A model generated the notes under the pieces. It searched no databases. It was not told where the DNA came from and saw nothing but the letters and a program-made list of their open reading frames with translations. Positions 1 through 7,219 of a DNA stretch of 43,056 nucleotides are shown piece after piece. Source of the DNA: RGIG1681 sp045657465 (GTDB lineage Bacteria > Bacillota > Clostridia > Christensenellales > UBA1242). The DNA lies in contig JAZOTD010000006.1 of NCBI GenBank assembly GCA_045657465.1, positions 1 to 43,056 of the forward strand, given 5' to 3'. Position numbers and translations under genes: made by a program. Position 1 is the first letter of the stretch, and each line of letters starts with the position of its first letter.

Positions 1-799
1 TTTCTCTATTTTGAATTTGAGAGCGCTCTTCTTGACAAGCAACAACTATTCCTGTTGGAATATGTGTAATTCTTATCGCAGATTCTGTTTTGTTTACGTG
101 TTGTCCACCAGCACCACCAGCTCTGTAATAATCTATTTGCAAATCTTTTTCATTAATTTCAATCTTAACATCTTTAGCTTCTGGAAGAACAGCAACTGTT
201 GCAGCAGAAGTATGTATTCTACCAGAACTTTCTGTTACAGGAACTCTTTGAACCCTATGCACACCACTTTCAAATTTAAATTTAGCATAGGCACCCTTTC
301 CTGTTACCATAAAGTTTACCTGCTTAATAATGCCGCCTTCGCCACCTTCTTCGTCTAAAACTTCAACTTTAAAACGATTTCTATCAGCATACATGGTATA
401 CATTCTAAACAAATCACCTGCAAAAATGCCAGCTTCATCTCCACCAACACCTGCTCTAATTTCAACGATAACGTTTCCTTCGTCATTTTCGTCTTTTGGA
501 AGGAGCAATATCTTGAGTTCTTCTTCAATTTGTTTAAGTTTTTCTTTTCCTGAATAAAACTCATCATTAAGCATTGCAACCATGTCTGGATCAGTTTCAA
601 TCTTGAGCATTTCTTCAGCATCTTTCATATCGTTTTCAACTTTGACATATTCGTCATATTTTTCAACGATTTCAACCAAACTTGATTGTTCTTTTGATTT
701 TTTCTGCCACACATTCATATCTGCCAAAACATCTGGATCAATCAAATCTTTTGTGAGTTCTTCATATCTTTCTTTGATCTTTTTTAATTTTTCAATCAT
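1..799 (-). CDS. prfA: Peptide chain release factor 1 (partial, 3' end beyond window)
   Basis: Class I release factor that reads UAA and UAG in the ribosomal A site and triggers peptidyl-tRNA hydrolysis. The minus-strand reading frame is open from ATG at 799 to the window edge (266 codons of about 355). It begins MIEKLKKIKERYEEL and contains EIRAGVGGDEAGIFAGDLFR, the domain-2 signature, and the catalytic GGQ loop (RAGGAGGQHVNKTESA) near residue 230. The C-terminal part is missing because the window ends. The start codon overlaps the prmC stop in an ATGA, so the two genes are translationally coupled. The partner enzyme PrmC, which methylates the GGQ glutamine, is thus made from the same message. 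Confidence 0.97.
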   Translation of the reverse strand, partial: MIEKLKKIKERYEELTKDLIDPDVLADMNVWQKKSKEQSSLVEIVEKYDEYVKVENDMKDAEEMLKIETDPDMVAMLNDEFYSGKEKLKQIEEELKILLLPKDENDEGNVIVEIRAGVGGDEAGIFAGDLFRMYTMYADRNRFKVEVLDEEGGEGGIIKQVNFMVTGKGAYAKFKFESGVHRVQRVPVTESSGRIHTSAATVAVLPEAKDVKIEINEKDLQIDYYRAGGAGGQHVNKTESAIRITHIPTGIVVACQEERSQIQNRE

Positions 800-1632
800 A
801 CAATTTCTCCCGCAACAACTCTGTCGTTGCCACCATAATCTTTATAAACCTTAATATTTTTAAAGTTTTCTTTCATTAAGTTTGAAACAGCTTCAGCCTG
901 ATTATATCCTATTTCAAAATAAAGTTTTCCGCCATCATTTAAAAAGTTTGGAGCCTGATTAATAATTTCTCTATAAAAATCAAGCCCGTCTTTTCCACCA
1001 TCTAACGCCAAAATTGGTTCGTTATCAACCACTTCAGGCTCGAGAGTTAAACAGACATCACTTTCAATATATGGAGGATTGCTAACCACAAAATCGAACT
1101 TGCCTTTCACATTTTCAAACAAGTTCGACAACGCAAACTCAATTTCCGCGCCCAAGGTTTCAGCATTTTTCTTTGCCACTTCAAGTGCTTCACATGAAAC
1201 ATCAACCGCCGAAACGCTTGCATCTGTCTCTTTTTTTAAAACAATCGCTATGGCGCCACTGCCCGTGCCAATATCAAGCACTGAAACCTTTTTATTTTGG
1301 CTCAAAATATCTTCTTTAAGCTTTTCAATCAAAATTTCTGTGTCTAGCCTTGGAATAAGCACATTTTCATTAACCATAAAATCATAGCCATAAAAATTTG
1401 TTTTCCCAAAGATATAAGCAAGTGGAATATGTTTAAGTCGAAGCTCAACTGCTTTCATGATTTTATTCATTTCTTCAGTTGAAAACAAGCCGTGAAAAGG
1501 AAGCATACTACGCTGTTTTCCTGTCACTTCACATATAATCCAGTCAATATCAGCAGTTTCGTCTATTCCCGCTTTTTTAAACGATATTTCTAAATTTCGT
1601 TTCAGTTCAAAGTAATCAAGCGATATTTTCAT
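796..1632 (-). CDS. prmC: Release factor glutamine N5-methyltransferase PrmC (HemK)
   Basis: SAM-dependent methyltransferase that modifies the glutamine of the GGQ motif in release factors. The 278-residue product has a short helical N-terminal domain, a Rossmann SAM site (VLDIGTGSGAIAIVL, about residues 118-132) and the diagnostic substrate motif NPPYIES (about 183-189). Length matches the family. A GAGGT Shine-Dalgarno site lies 7 bases before ATG 1632, immediately after the T-tract of the second of two tandem terminators that follow rpmE. The TGA stop overlaps the prfA start by four bases. The order rpmE-prmC-prfA is, as I recall, common in Clostridia. Confidence 0.96.
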   Translation of the reverse strand: MKISLDYFELKRNLEISFKKAGIDETADIDWIICEVTGKQRSMLPFHGLFSTEEMNKIMKAVELRLKHIPLAYIFGKTNFYGYDFMVNENVLIPRLDTEILIEKLKEDILSQNKKVSVLDIGTGSGAIAIVLKKETDASVSAVDVSCEALEVAKKNAETLGAEIEFALSNLFENVKGKFDFVVSNPPYIESDVCLTLEPEVVDNEPILALDGGKDGLDFYREIINQAPNFLNDGGKLYFEIGYNQAEAVSNLMKENFKNIKVYKDYGGNDRVVAGEIV

Positions 1633-1643
1633 AATATTACCTC

Positions 1644-1679
1644 AAAAAAAATGTGCATAAACAAAAAGTTTTACGCACA
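1644..1679 (-). terminator. Second tandem terminator between rpmE and prmC
   Basis: On the minus strand TGTGC pairs with GCACA (arms 1652-1656 and 1675-1679), extended by an imperfect A/T-rich inner stem, and is followed by eight T. The T-tract touches the Shine-Dalgarno site of prmC, so read-through here decides whether prmC and prfA are expressed from the rpmE promoter. Confidence 0.7.
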
Positions 1680-1681
1680 TT

Positions 1682-1709
1682 AAAAAGTGCAGACAAAAAG
1701 TGCCTGCAC
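1682..1709 (-). terminator. First tandem terminator after rpmE
   Basis: Minus-strand hairpin GTGCAG (1704-1709) with CTGCAC (1687-1692), 11-base loop, then five T. It starts 13 bases after the rpmE stop. Confidence 0.75.
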
Positions 1710-1721
1710 AAAATATCACAG

Positions 1722-1931
1722 CTATTTCTTGATTCCGTATCTTTTGTTGAATCTTTCAACTCTACCGCCAGCATCAACAATTTTTTGAGTTCCTGTGAAG
1801 AATGGATGACATTTGTTGCAAATATCAATCTTCAAAACATCTCCGTCTTTTGTTGAACCAGTTTCAAAAGTGTTTCCGCATGCGCAAACAACTTTAACGG
1901 TGTGATAATTTGGATGTACATTTTCTTTCAT
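1722..1931 (-). CDS. rpmE: 50S ribosomal protein L31 (zinc-binding form)
   Basis: Small protein of the large ribosomal subunit, 69 residues from ATG 1931. It begins MKENVHPNYHTVKVVCACG and keeps the four zinc-binding cysteines (CAC near residue 16 and CNKC near 37), which marks the C+ type rather than the zinc-free paralogue. An AAGGAG site precedes the ATG by 9 bases; the longer open frame upstream lacks such a site and does not match the family, so 1931 is the start. A near-consensus promoter lies about 34 bases upstream and two tandem terminators follow. Confidence 0.97.
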   Translation of the reverse strand: MKENVHPNYHTVKVVCACGNTFETGSTKDGDVLKIDICNKCHPFFTGTQKIVDAGGRVERFNKRYGIKK

Positions 1932-1964
1932 TTCAGTAATCTCCTTAATAACATAAGCATTGAA

Positions 1965-1993
1965 ATTATATAATACAATTGGGTGGTTGTCAA
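1965..1993 (-). promoter_or_regulatory. rpmE promoter
   Basis: Perfect housekeeping boxes on the minus strand: TTGACA (1988-1993), 17-base spacer, TATAAT (1965-1970). It fits the high expression expected of a ribosomal protein gene. Confidence 0.88.
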
Positions 1994-2071
1994 GCCTTTT
2001 TAATTTTTTATTTAAATTTAGAATAATTTTTTTGACATAAGAAAACACTAAGAAAAAAGGAGCAAACCGCT

Positions 2072-2173
2072 ATGACATCAAAATTTATTCCAAGAGAAGA
2101 CCACCTTGCAGAGACCTTAGAAACATACTCTGAAGACGCCTATATTTTCTGTGCACCAGAAACCATTGACTAA
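2072..2173 (+). CDS. Small acidic protein or peptide, 33 aa, unknown function
   Basis: Short plus-strand frame starting MTSKFIPREDHLAETLETYS and ending in ...ETID. It has a good Shine-Dalgarno site (AAGGAG at 2057-2062, 9 bases before ATG 2072), a TAA stop and a strong terminator 17 bases later, so it has the parts of a complete small gene. The composition is acidic, with one Cys and no membrane segment. I do not recognise the sequence. A clear plus-strand promoter is not visible; TTGACA at 2032-2037 has no -10 box at the right distance. It may be a real micro-protein, a regulatory peptide, or a relic of a longer gene. Confidence 0.5.
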   Translation: MTSKFIPREDHLAETLETYSEDAYIFCAPETID

Positions 2174-2189
2174 TCTCCCCACAAACACT

Positions 2190-2223
2190 AAACACCACCC
2201 TTTTCTATGGGTGGTGTTTTTCT
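2190..2223 (+). terminator. Strong terminator after the 33-aa ORF (possibly bidirectional)
   Basis: Perfect 10-bp stem AACACCACCC (2191-2200) with GGGTGGTGTT (2209-2218), 8-base loop, then TTTTCT on the plus strand. On the minus strand it lies just past the stop of the convergent hydrolase gene, with a weaker T-tract. Confidence 0.85.
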
Positions 2224-2230
2224 GTATGTG

Positions 2231-3637
2231 TTATGAAAACACTTCTTTGTCAGTACAACCTTTGACAAAGTTTAAATATCTTCTCGCTTGACCTGCTGAC
2301 ACTGGAGCAAAGTTGTGATATGTGACACAAACATTAAATCCAAAGCTTTTAACTGGTGCAAGCGTATGCACATGCCCAAATATTGTAAATCCATTTTTTG
2401 CATGCGAAAGTGGTTTGTGTGTTAAAAATACTTTTTCTCCAAGCACATTTTCATCTAAATAAATTCCATGCTTATGAACTTCGAAAAATCCCAAATCTAA
2501 CATCTTTTGCTTAAAACTTTCAAAATCATCTGCATAGTCAAGTTCTTCATAGTTTCCACAGATCAAAATCACTTTTCCATTAAGTTCTTTAATCTTTTCA
2601 TAATCACCAAAATCGCCCAAATGATAAACAATATCATTCTTTGAAACAACCTGATTCCAGCGTCTAATCATTTCCCTGTCCGCTTCATCAGCCGAAGCAA
2701 AAGGAACCAATTTTCTCTTAACCTTGCTGTCTTGCGAAAAATGTGTGTCTGAAATAAAGAATATCTTTTCACTGAACGGACTTGCATCAATTGCATTTAT
2801 TTTATCAATAAAGTCACTCCAAAGCCCTGCATTTGGAGATAGGTCATAAACATAATGAACAAGGTGTGGATTTTTAAGTTTAGACTCATCTTTCAACACT
2901 TCATTAACACTTATGTCTTTCATTTTGAAATAGTTTTGATGCAAAACATAACCTACTGGCACCACGTCAAAAATCGTTTTTATGCCGTAATCTTCTTTTT
3001 CTTGCGCAAAGTTCTTTGCACAGTCAACCAAATATCTGCCTATGTGAGTGCTAGACATATTGTGTTCCATTTCATAAACACTAGACACCATTTGTCTTGC
3101 AACAAAGTTTGGAATAATCGTAAATTCAACACCGCTCTTTGCCACAATCTCAAACGCTTTTTTATCTGAACGATAGTTCTGGTCTTCAAACTTATCTAAA
3201 AGCAAATTGCCAGTTCCCAGCCAAACCACATGCACTTTTGAAACAAGTGACTTGTTGTGTTTTAAAAGTATTGCCACATTAGTGAGTGCCCCAGTGGCAA
3301 TAACAACCAACTTTTCTTTAGATTTTTTAATTTCACTTGCCATCTTTTTAACTGCTGGTGAAATCTCATCATAGCCACCAGACAAATACCCTGCACTACC
3401 TTCAAAAACATAGTCATTTGAAAAAATACCCATAAGAGACAACAACCTGTTTGATTCAAACTTACTGTCAAGTTGCATCTCTTCAATTGAAATGTCTTTC
3501 TTTTTTGACTTAAAAGGCTCAATGGTCACCGCTTTTATATCAAGATTGTCTCTGCATGCAAAAGCATAGACAATAGCAAATCTATCATCTATGTTATTTG
3601 TAACGTCACAATCTAAAATAACACTAGTCTTTTTCAT
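2231..3637 (-). CDS. Nucleoside hydrolase fused to a calcineurin-like metallophosphoesterase
   Basis: Two-domain protein of 468 residues. The N-terminal part (about 1-290) is an inosine-uridine-preferring nucleoside hydrolase: DCDVTNNIDD near residues 9-18 matches the calcium-binding DTDxGNExDD subclass, and ATGALTNVAILL matches the family's GPLTN stretch. The C-terminal part (about 293-468) is a metallophosphoesterase with SDTH, a GDFGD metal motif, LTHKPL and GHVHT. The family's GNHD motif reads GNYE here, so the usual acid His is Tyr, though related small phosphoesterases may share this. The inferred role is nucleotide or nucleoside salvage, with phosphate removal followed by base release. 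I chose ATG 3637: the alternative at 3652 lies inside the -10 box, and the promoter predicts a leaderless message. Confidence 0.85.
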   Translation of the reverse strand: MKKTSVILDCDVTNNIDDRFAIVYAFACRDNLDIKAVTIEPFKSKKKDISIEEMQLDSKFESNRLLSLMGIFSNDYVFEGSAGYLSGGYDEISPAVKKMASEIKKSKEKLVVIATGALTNVAILLKHNKSLVSKVHVVWLGTGNLLLDKFEDQNYRSDKKAFEIVAKSGVEFTIIPNFVARQMVSSVYEMEHNMSSTHIGRYLVDCAKNFAQEKEDYGIKTIFDVVPVGYVLHQNYFKMKDISVNEVLKDESKLKNPHLVHYVYDLSPNAGLWSDFIDKINAIDASPFSEKIFFISDTHFSQDSKVKRKLVPFASADEADREMIRRWNQVVSKNDIVYHLGDFGDYEKIKELNGKVILICGNYEELDYADDFESFKQKMLDLGFFEVHKHGIYLDENVLGEKVFLTHKPLSHAKNGFTIFGHVHTLAPVKSFGFNVCVTYHNFAPVSAGQARRYLNFVKGCTDKEVFS

Positions 3638-3643
3638 AACATT

Positions 3644-3671
3644 ATTATACATTTAAACCAAATTTTAACAA
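3644..3671 (-). promoter_or_regulatory. Promoter of the hydrolase fusion gene, predicted leaderless
   Basis: Minus strand TTGTTA (3666-3671), 16-base spacer, TATAAT (3644-3649), then six bases and ATG 3637. The expected transcription start coincides with the A of the start codon. No Shine-Dalgarno site fits in the gap. The -35 box abuts the T-tract of the ileS terminator. Confidence 0.65.
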
Positions 3672-3699
3672 ATAAAAAATGAGCATTTCTGCTCATTTT
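3670..3699 (-). terminator. ileS terminator
   Basis: Minus strand AAAATGAGCA (3690-3699) pairs with TGCTCATTTT (3676-3685) around a 4-base loop and is followed by a T-rich run that merges into the -35 box of the next gene. Confidence 0.8.
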
Positions 3700-3701
3700 T
3701 A

Positions 3702-6700
3702 TTATACTTTTTCAAGATAAAGCTTAACTTCTTCACCATTAATGTCAATCACAACTGCCCCAGCCTTTTCTTCAACAAACAAGCCGTCAGCAAGTGTGTC
3801 ATCACAAACGTCTTTTGCAAACTTTTGCATAAGCTCGTTGAAGTTCTTAGAACCAGACACATAAATCTTGATGTGGTCAACCACTTCATAACCATTGTCT
3901 TTTCTTGTTTGCTGAACTTTAGAAATAAGTTCACGAACATTTCCAAGGTCAACAAGTTCTGGAGTAAGTTCTGTTGAAAGCACAACAGTAAATTTTCCGT
4001 CACTTTCAGAAGTGAAACCTTCTTTTGAAATTGGAGAAATCAAAAGGTCTTCTTTTGCAAGTTCAACAACAGTTCCATCAGCATCAAACTTAACCGTTTC
4101 GCCTTTGTTTACAGCATCAACCACTGCAATTGCATCACAAGTTGCAAGATAATTTCTAATTGTACCAATCTTTGAACCATATTTTGGTCCAAGAACCTTA
4201 AGTTGTGGCTTAAGTTCATAGTTTAGATATTCTTTTGCATCATGCTTAAATTCAACTTCTTGAACATTAAGTTCATCTTTGATGAGTTCTTTAAGTTCAT
4301 TTGAAAGCTCAATTTTTTCAGCTGTTGCAACAATAATTTTTGAAAGAGGTTGTCTGTTTTTGATGTTAGATGCATTTCTTGTGCTTCTTCCAAGCACAAC
4401 AATGTCAAGCACGGTTTCCATACCCACATTTAGCTCTTCATCAATCAAACTTTCATCAGCAACTGGATAATCACACAAATGCACAGAAATTGGAGCATTT
4501 TTATCAACACTTCTAACAATGTTTTGATAGATTTGTTCTGTGATTGAAGGAACAAATGGCGCACAAAGCTTTGCAAGTCCAACCAAACAATAATTAAGGG
4601 TTGTAAACGCTGCATCTTTGTCTTCAGACTCACCATGCACCCAGAATCTTTCACGACTTCTTCTAACATACCAGTTAGACAAACTATCAACAAATTCATT
4701 GATAAGTCTTGCAGGTTCACAGTTAACATAGTCAGCCAAATATGCATCAACTTGTTTAACAAGCTTGTTAAATTCAGAAACAATCCACTTGTCCATCATA
4801 GTTAGTTTTGCATCATAGATTGAATGTTTGCTTCCATCAAATTGATCAATTTCAGCATAAAGCACATAGAATGCATAAGTGTTCCAAAGTGTGCCCATAA
4901 ACTTTCTTTCAAAGTCTTCTAATGTTTCCATATTGAAGTTTGTAGGAATCCATGGAGCGTTTGAAATATAGAAATACCATCTAGCAGCATCTGAGCCAGC
5001 TTTGTCAAACACTTCCCAAGGAGTAACAACATTTCCAATGCTCTTGCTCATCTTTTTGCCAAACTTGTCATTAACAAGTCCAAGTGGCAAACAGCGTTTA
5101 TATGGAGACTTTCCAAAAAGCAAAGTGTTAACTGCAAGCATCGAATAGAACCAACCACGAGTTTGGTCCATACCTTCAGAAATAAACTCTGCCGGGAAAT
5201 ATTTTTCAAACACATCTTTGTTTTCAAATGGATAATGAAGTTGCGCAAATGGCATTGAACCACTATCATACCAACAGTCTAAAACTTCTGGAGTTCTTGT
5301 CATCTTCTTGCCACATTCTGGACAATCAAATGTGATACCATCAACAACAGGCTTGTGCAAATCAAGTTCAGCATTCTCGTCAAGTCCGCCAAGCTTTTTA
5401 AGTTCTGCAGCACTTCCCACAACATGAATGTGACCATCTTCACAAACCCAGAATGGAAGTGGAGTTCCCCAATATCTGTTTCTTGCAATATCCCAATCAA
5501 TAAGTGAACGCAAGAAACCACCCATTCTTCCTTCGCCGATAGTTGCTGGACGCCAGTCAACTTTGGCATTGTTTTCTAAAAGCAAGTCTTTGAGCGCTGT
5601 TGTTTTCACAAACCAACTGCTTCTTGCATAATAAATAAGCGGTGTTTTACATCTCCAACAGAATGGATAAGAGTGAACGTGTGGCATTTCTTTCAAGAGT
5701 TTACCAGTCTTTTTTAGGTCAGCAATAATAAGCGGATCTGCATCTTTAACAAACTTTCCAGCAAATTCACCTGTGATTTCAGGAAGTGTTCCATCTTCAC
5801 AAACAAGTTGAACAAATGGAAGGTCATATTTTCGGCCAACTTTGTTATCATCTTCACCAAATGCAGGAGCAATGTGAACGATGCCAGTGCCGTCAGTGAG
5901 TGTTACATAATCATCATTTGTGATAAACCAAGCACTACCTTCATGTTTGTCTTTAACAAAGTCAAAGAGTGGTTCATAGAATCTCTTTTCATAAGCACTA
6001 CCCTTTTTTGTTTCAACCTTTTCATATTCTTCAGCTTTGAAAAGTGTTTCAATCAAAGCATCTGCCATGATGTAAAACTCTTCGCCAACTTTGATTTTTG
6101 AATAATCTTCATTTGCGTTCATACAAAGTGCAACGTTTGAAGGGAGTGTCCAAGGAGTTGTTGTCCAAGCCAAATAATAAGTATTTTCTTCATCGAGTGC
6201 TTTAAACTTAACAAAAACAGTTCTGTCTTTCACATCTTGATAACCTTGAGCAACTTCGTGGCTTGAAAGAGATGTTGCACATCTTGGGCAATAAGGCACA
6301 ATTCTGTGACCCTTATAAACCAAACCTTTTTTGTGCATTTCAGACAAACTCCACCATTCAGATTCGATGTAGTCATTTGTGTATGTGATATAAGCATCAT
6401 CTGTGTCAACAGAATAACCCATGCGATCAGAAAACTCTTCCCACATATCTTTATACTTCCAAACGCTTTCACGACATTTTTCAATGAATGGAGCGATTCC
6501 AAACTTTTCAATGTCTTGCTTGCCTGTTGAACCAATAATTTTTTCAACTTCAAGCTCAACTGGAAGCCCATGGGTGTCCCAACCAGCTTTTCTCAAGATA
6601 TTCTTGCCTTTCATTGTTTGATAACGCAAAAATACGTCTTTGATTGTTCTTGTCAAAACGTGTCCAATATGTGGCTTTCCGTTTGCAGTTGGTGGACCTT

Positions 6701-6833
6701 CAAAGAATGTGTAAGGTTCACCATTTTTGTTTTTCTCAATCATCTTTTTGATGACTTTGTTGTCTTTCCAAAACTTAGCAACTTCAGGTTCTCTGCCTGC
6801 AAAATCAAGTTTCGTATCAACTTTTTTATACAT
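3702..6833 (-). CDS. ileS: Isoleucyl-tRNA synthetase, eukaryote-like (type 2)
   Basis: Class I synthetase that charges tRNA-Ile in the cytoplasm; 1043 residues from ATG 6833 (AGGAG 7 bases upstream). The class I motifs are HIGH at residues 55-58 (GPPTANGKPHIGH) and KMSKS near 592-596 (KFGKKMSKSIGN), with the CP1 editing domain between and an anticodon-binding region after. The block GWDTHGLPVELEVEK followed by GKQDIEKFG, and the GPPTANG rather than GPPYANG context, resemble the eukaryote-like clade that includes mupirocin-tolerant enzymes, not the B. subtilis type; this is inferred from motifs only. The open frame runs 27 codons further upstream into leader DNA, but that part is not conserved-looking. 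Expression is controlled by the T-box upstream. Confidence 0.96.
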   Translation of the reverse strand: MYKKVDTKLDFAGREPEVAKFWKDNKVIKKMIEKNKNGEPYTFFEGPPTANGKPHIGHVLTRTIKDVFLRYQTMKGKNILRKAGWDTHGLPVELEVEKIIGSTGKQDIEKFGIAPFIEKCRESVWKYKDMWEEFSDRMGYSVDTDDAYITYTNDYIESEWWSLSEMHKKGLVYKGHRIVPYCPRCATSLSSHEVAQGYQDVKDRTVFVKFKALDEENTYYLAWTTTPWTLPSNVALCMNANEDYSKIKVGEEFYIMADALIETLFKAEEYEKVETKKGSAYEKRFYEPLFDFVKDKHEGSAWFITNDDYVTLTDGTGIVHIAPAFGEDDNKVGRKYDLPFVQLVCEDGTLPEITGEFAGKFVKDADPLIIADLKKTGKLLKEMPHVHSYPFCWRCKTPLIYYARSSWFVKTTALKDLLLENNAKVDWRPATIGEGRMGGFLRSLIDWDIARNRYWGTPLPFWVCEDGHIHVVGSAAELKKLGGLDENAELDLHKPVVDGITFDCPECGKKMTRTPEVLDCWYDSGSMPFAQLHYPFENKDVFEKYFPAEFISEGMDQTRGWFYSMLAVNTLLFGKSPYKRCLPLGLVNDKFGKKMSKSIGNVVTPWEVFDKAGSDAARWYFYISNAPWIPTNFNMETLEDFERKFMGTLWNTYAFYVLYAEIDQFDGSKHSIYDAKLTMMDKWIVSEFNKLVKQVDAYLADYVNCEPARLINEFVDSLSNWYVRRSRERFWVHGESEDKDAAFTTLNYCLVGLAKLCAPFVPSITEQIYQNIVRSVDKNAPISVHLCDYPVADESLIDEELNVGMETVLDIVVLGRSTRNASNIKNRQPLSKIIVATAEKIELSNELKELIKDELNVQEVEFKHDAKEYLNYELKPQLKVLGPKYGSKIGTIRNYLATCDAIAVVDAVNKGETVKFDADGTVVELAKEDLLISPISKEGFTSESDGKFTVVLSTELTPELVDLGNVRELISKVQQTRKDNGYEVVDHIKIYVSGSKNFNELMQKFAKDVCDDTLADGLFVEEKAGAVVIDINGEEVKLYLEKV

Positions 6834-6892
6834 TTTTTGTCTCCTATTTTTTATTTTGAATATAAAATGAGAAGCTTTAGACGTGGCGAATA

Positions 6893-6944
6893 AAAAACAA
6901 AAAGCCCTAAGCAAATATAAGAAACCCCCACTTTGCTTAAGGCT
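6893..6944 (-). terminator. Regulated terminator of the ileS T-box leader
   Basis: Minus strand AGCCTTAAGCAAA (6932-6944) pairs with TTTGCTTAGGGCT (6903-6915) with one G-U pair, followed by a T-rich run. It sits between the T-box antiterminator sequence and ileS. Confidence 0.85.
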
Positions 6945-7156
6945 AGTTTACCACTTATATTCCGTATGCGCCAACACGCACCACCTTTTTAACGGTCAGT
7001 CCCCGTAAGCAACTACTAAACCATAGTTTTTCATCGCTTCTGCTACGTTAGTGATACCAAACCAGCTTTACTCATTTGCTCGCACCACCCGCAAACTCTC
7101 TCAAGAGATATTTCCTAGTCGGCTTGTCTAACATCAAACGCATTTATATTCAATAT
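6897..7156 (-). promoter_or_regulatory. Isoleucine-specific T-box riboswitch leader
   Basis: This 386-base gap between ileS and the next gene holds a T-box. In order on the minus strand I see a Stem I with the AGAGAG T-loop block and GGGTGGTGCGAGCAAATG near 7098-7074; a candidate specifier codon ATC (Ile) in GGTATCACTAACG near 7055-7043; the conserved CCGTTA (6993-6988); a diverged T-box AAGGTGGTGCGTG (6986-6974), whose GGTGG should pair with the tRNA acceptor end; and then the terminator. Uncharged tRNA-Ile would stabilise the antiterminator and turn on ileS. The Stem I specifier assignment is by eye, and the T-box core departs from the usual GGTGGTACCGCG. Confidence 0.85.
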
Positions 7157-7162
7157 ACATCT

Positions 7163-7190
7163 ATTATAAATCAAGATTAAATTTTGTCAA
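7163..7190 (-). promoter_or_regulatory. ileS T-box promoter
   Basis: Minus strand TTGACA (7185-7190), 16-base spacer, TATAAT (7163-7168); predicted start about 7156. Confidence 0.85.
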
Positions 7191-7219
7191 TATTTTAAAT
7201 ATCAATATCAAAAATTTTA

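Noticed and set aside
2855..3169. 104-codon plus-strand frame inside the hydrolase fusion gene
   Set aside because: Antisense to recognised motifs; no start signals and no family likeness.
6834..6914. 27 extra codons upstream of ileS in the same frame
   Set aside because: They lie in the T-box leader and terminator, and ATG 6833 has a ribosome site and the family start.
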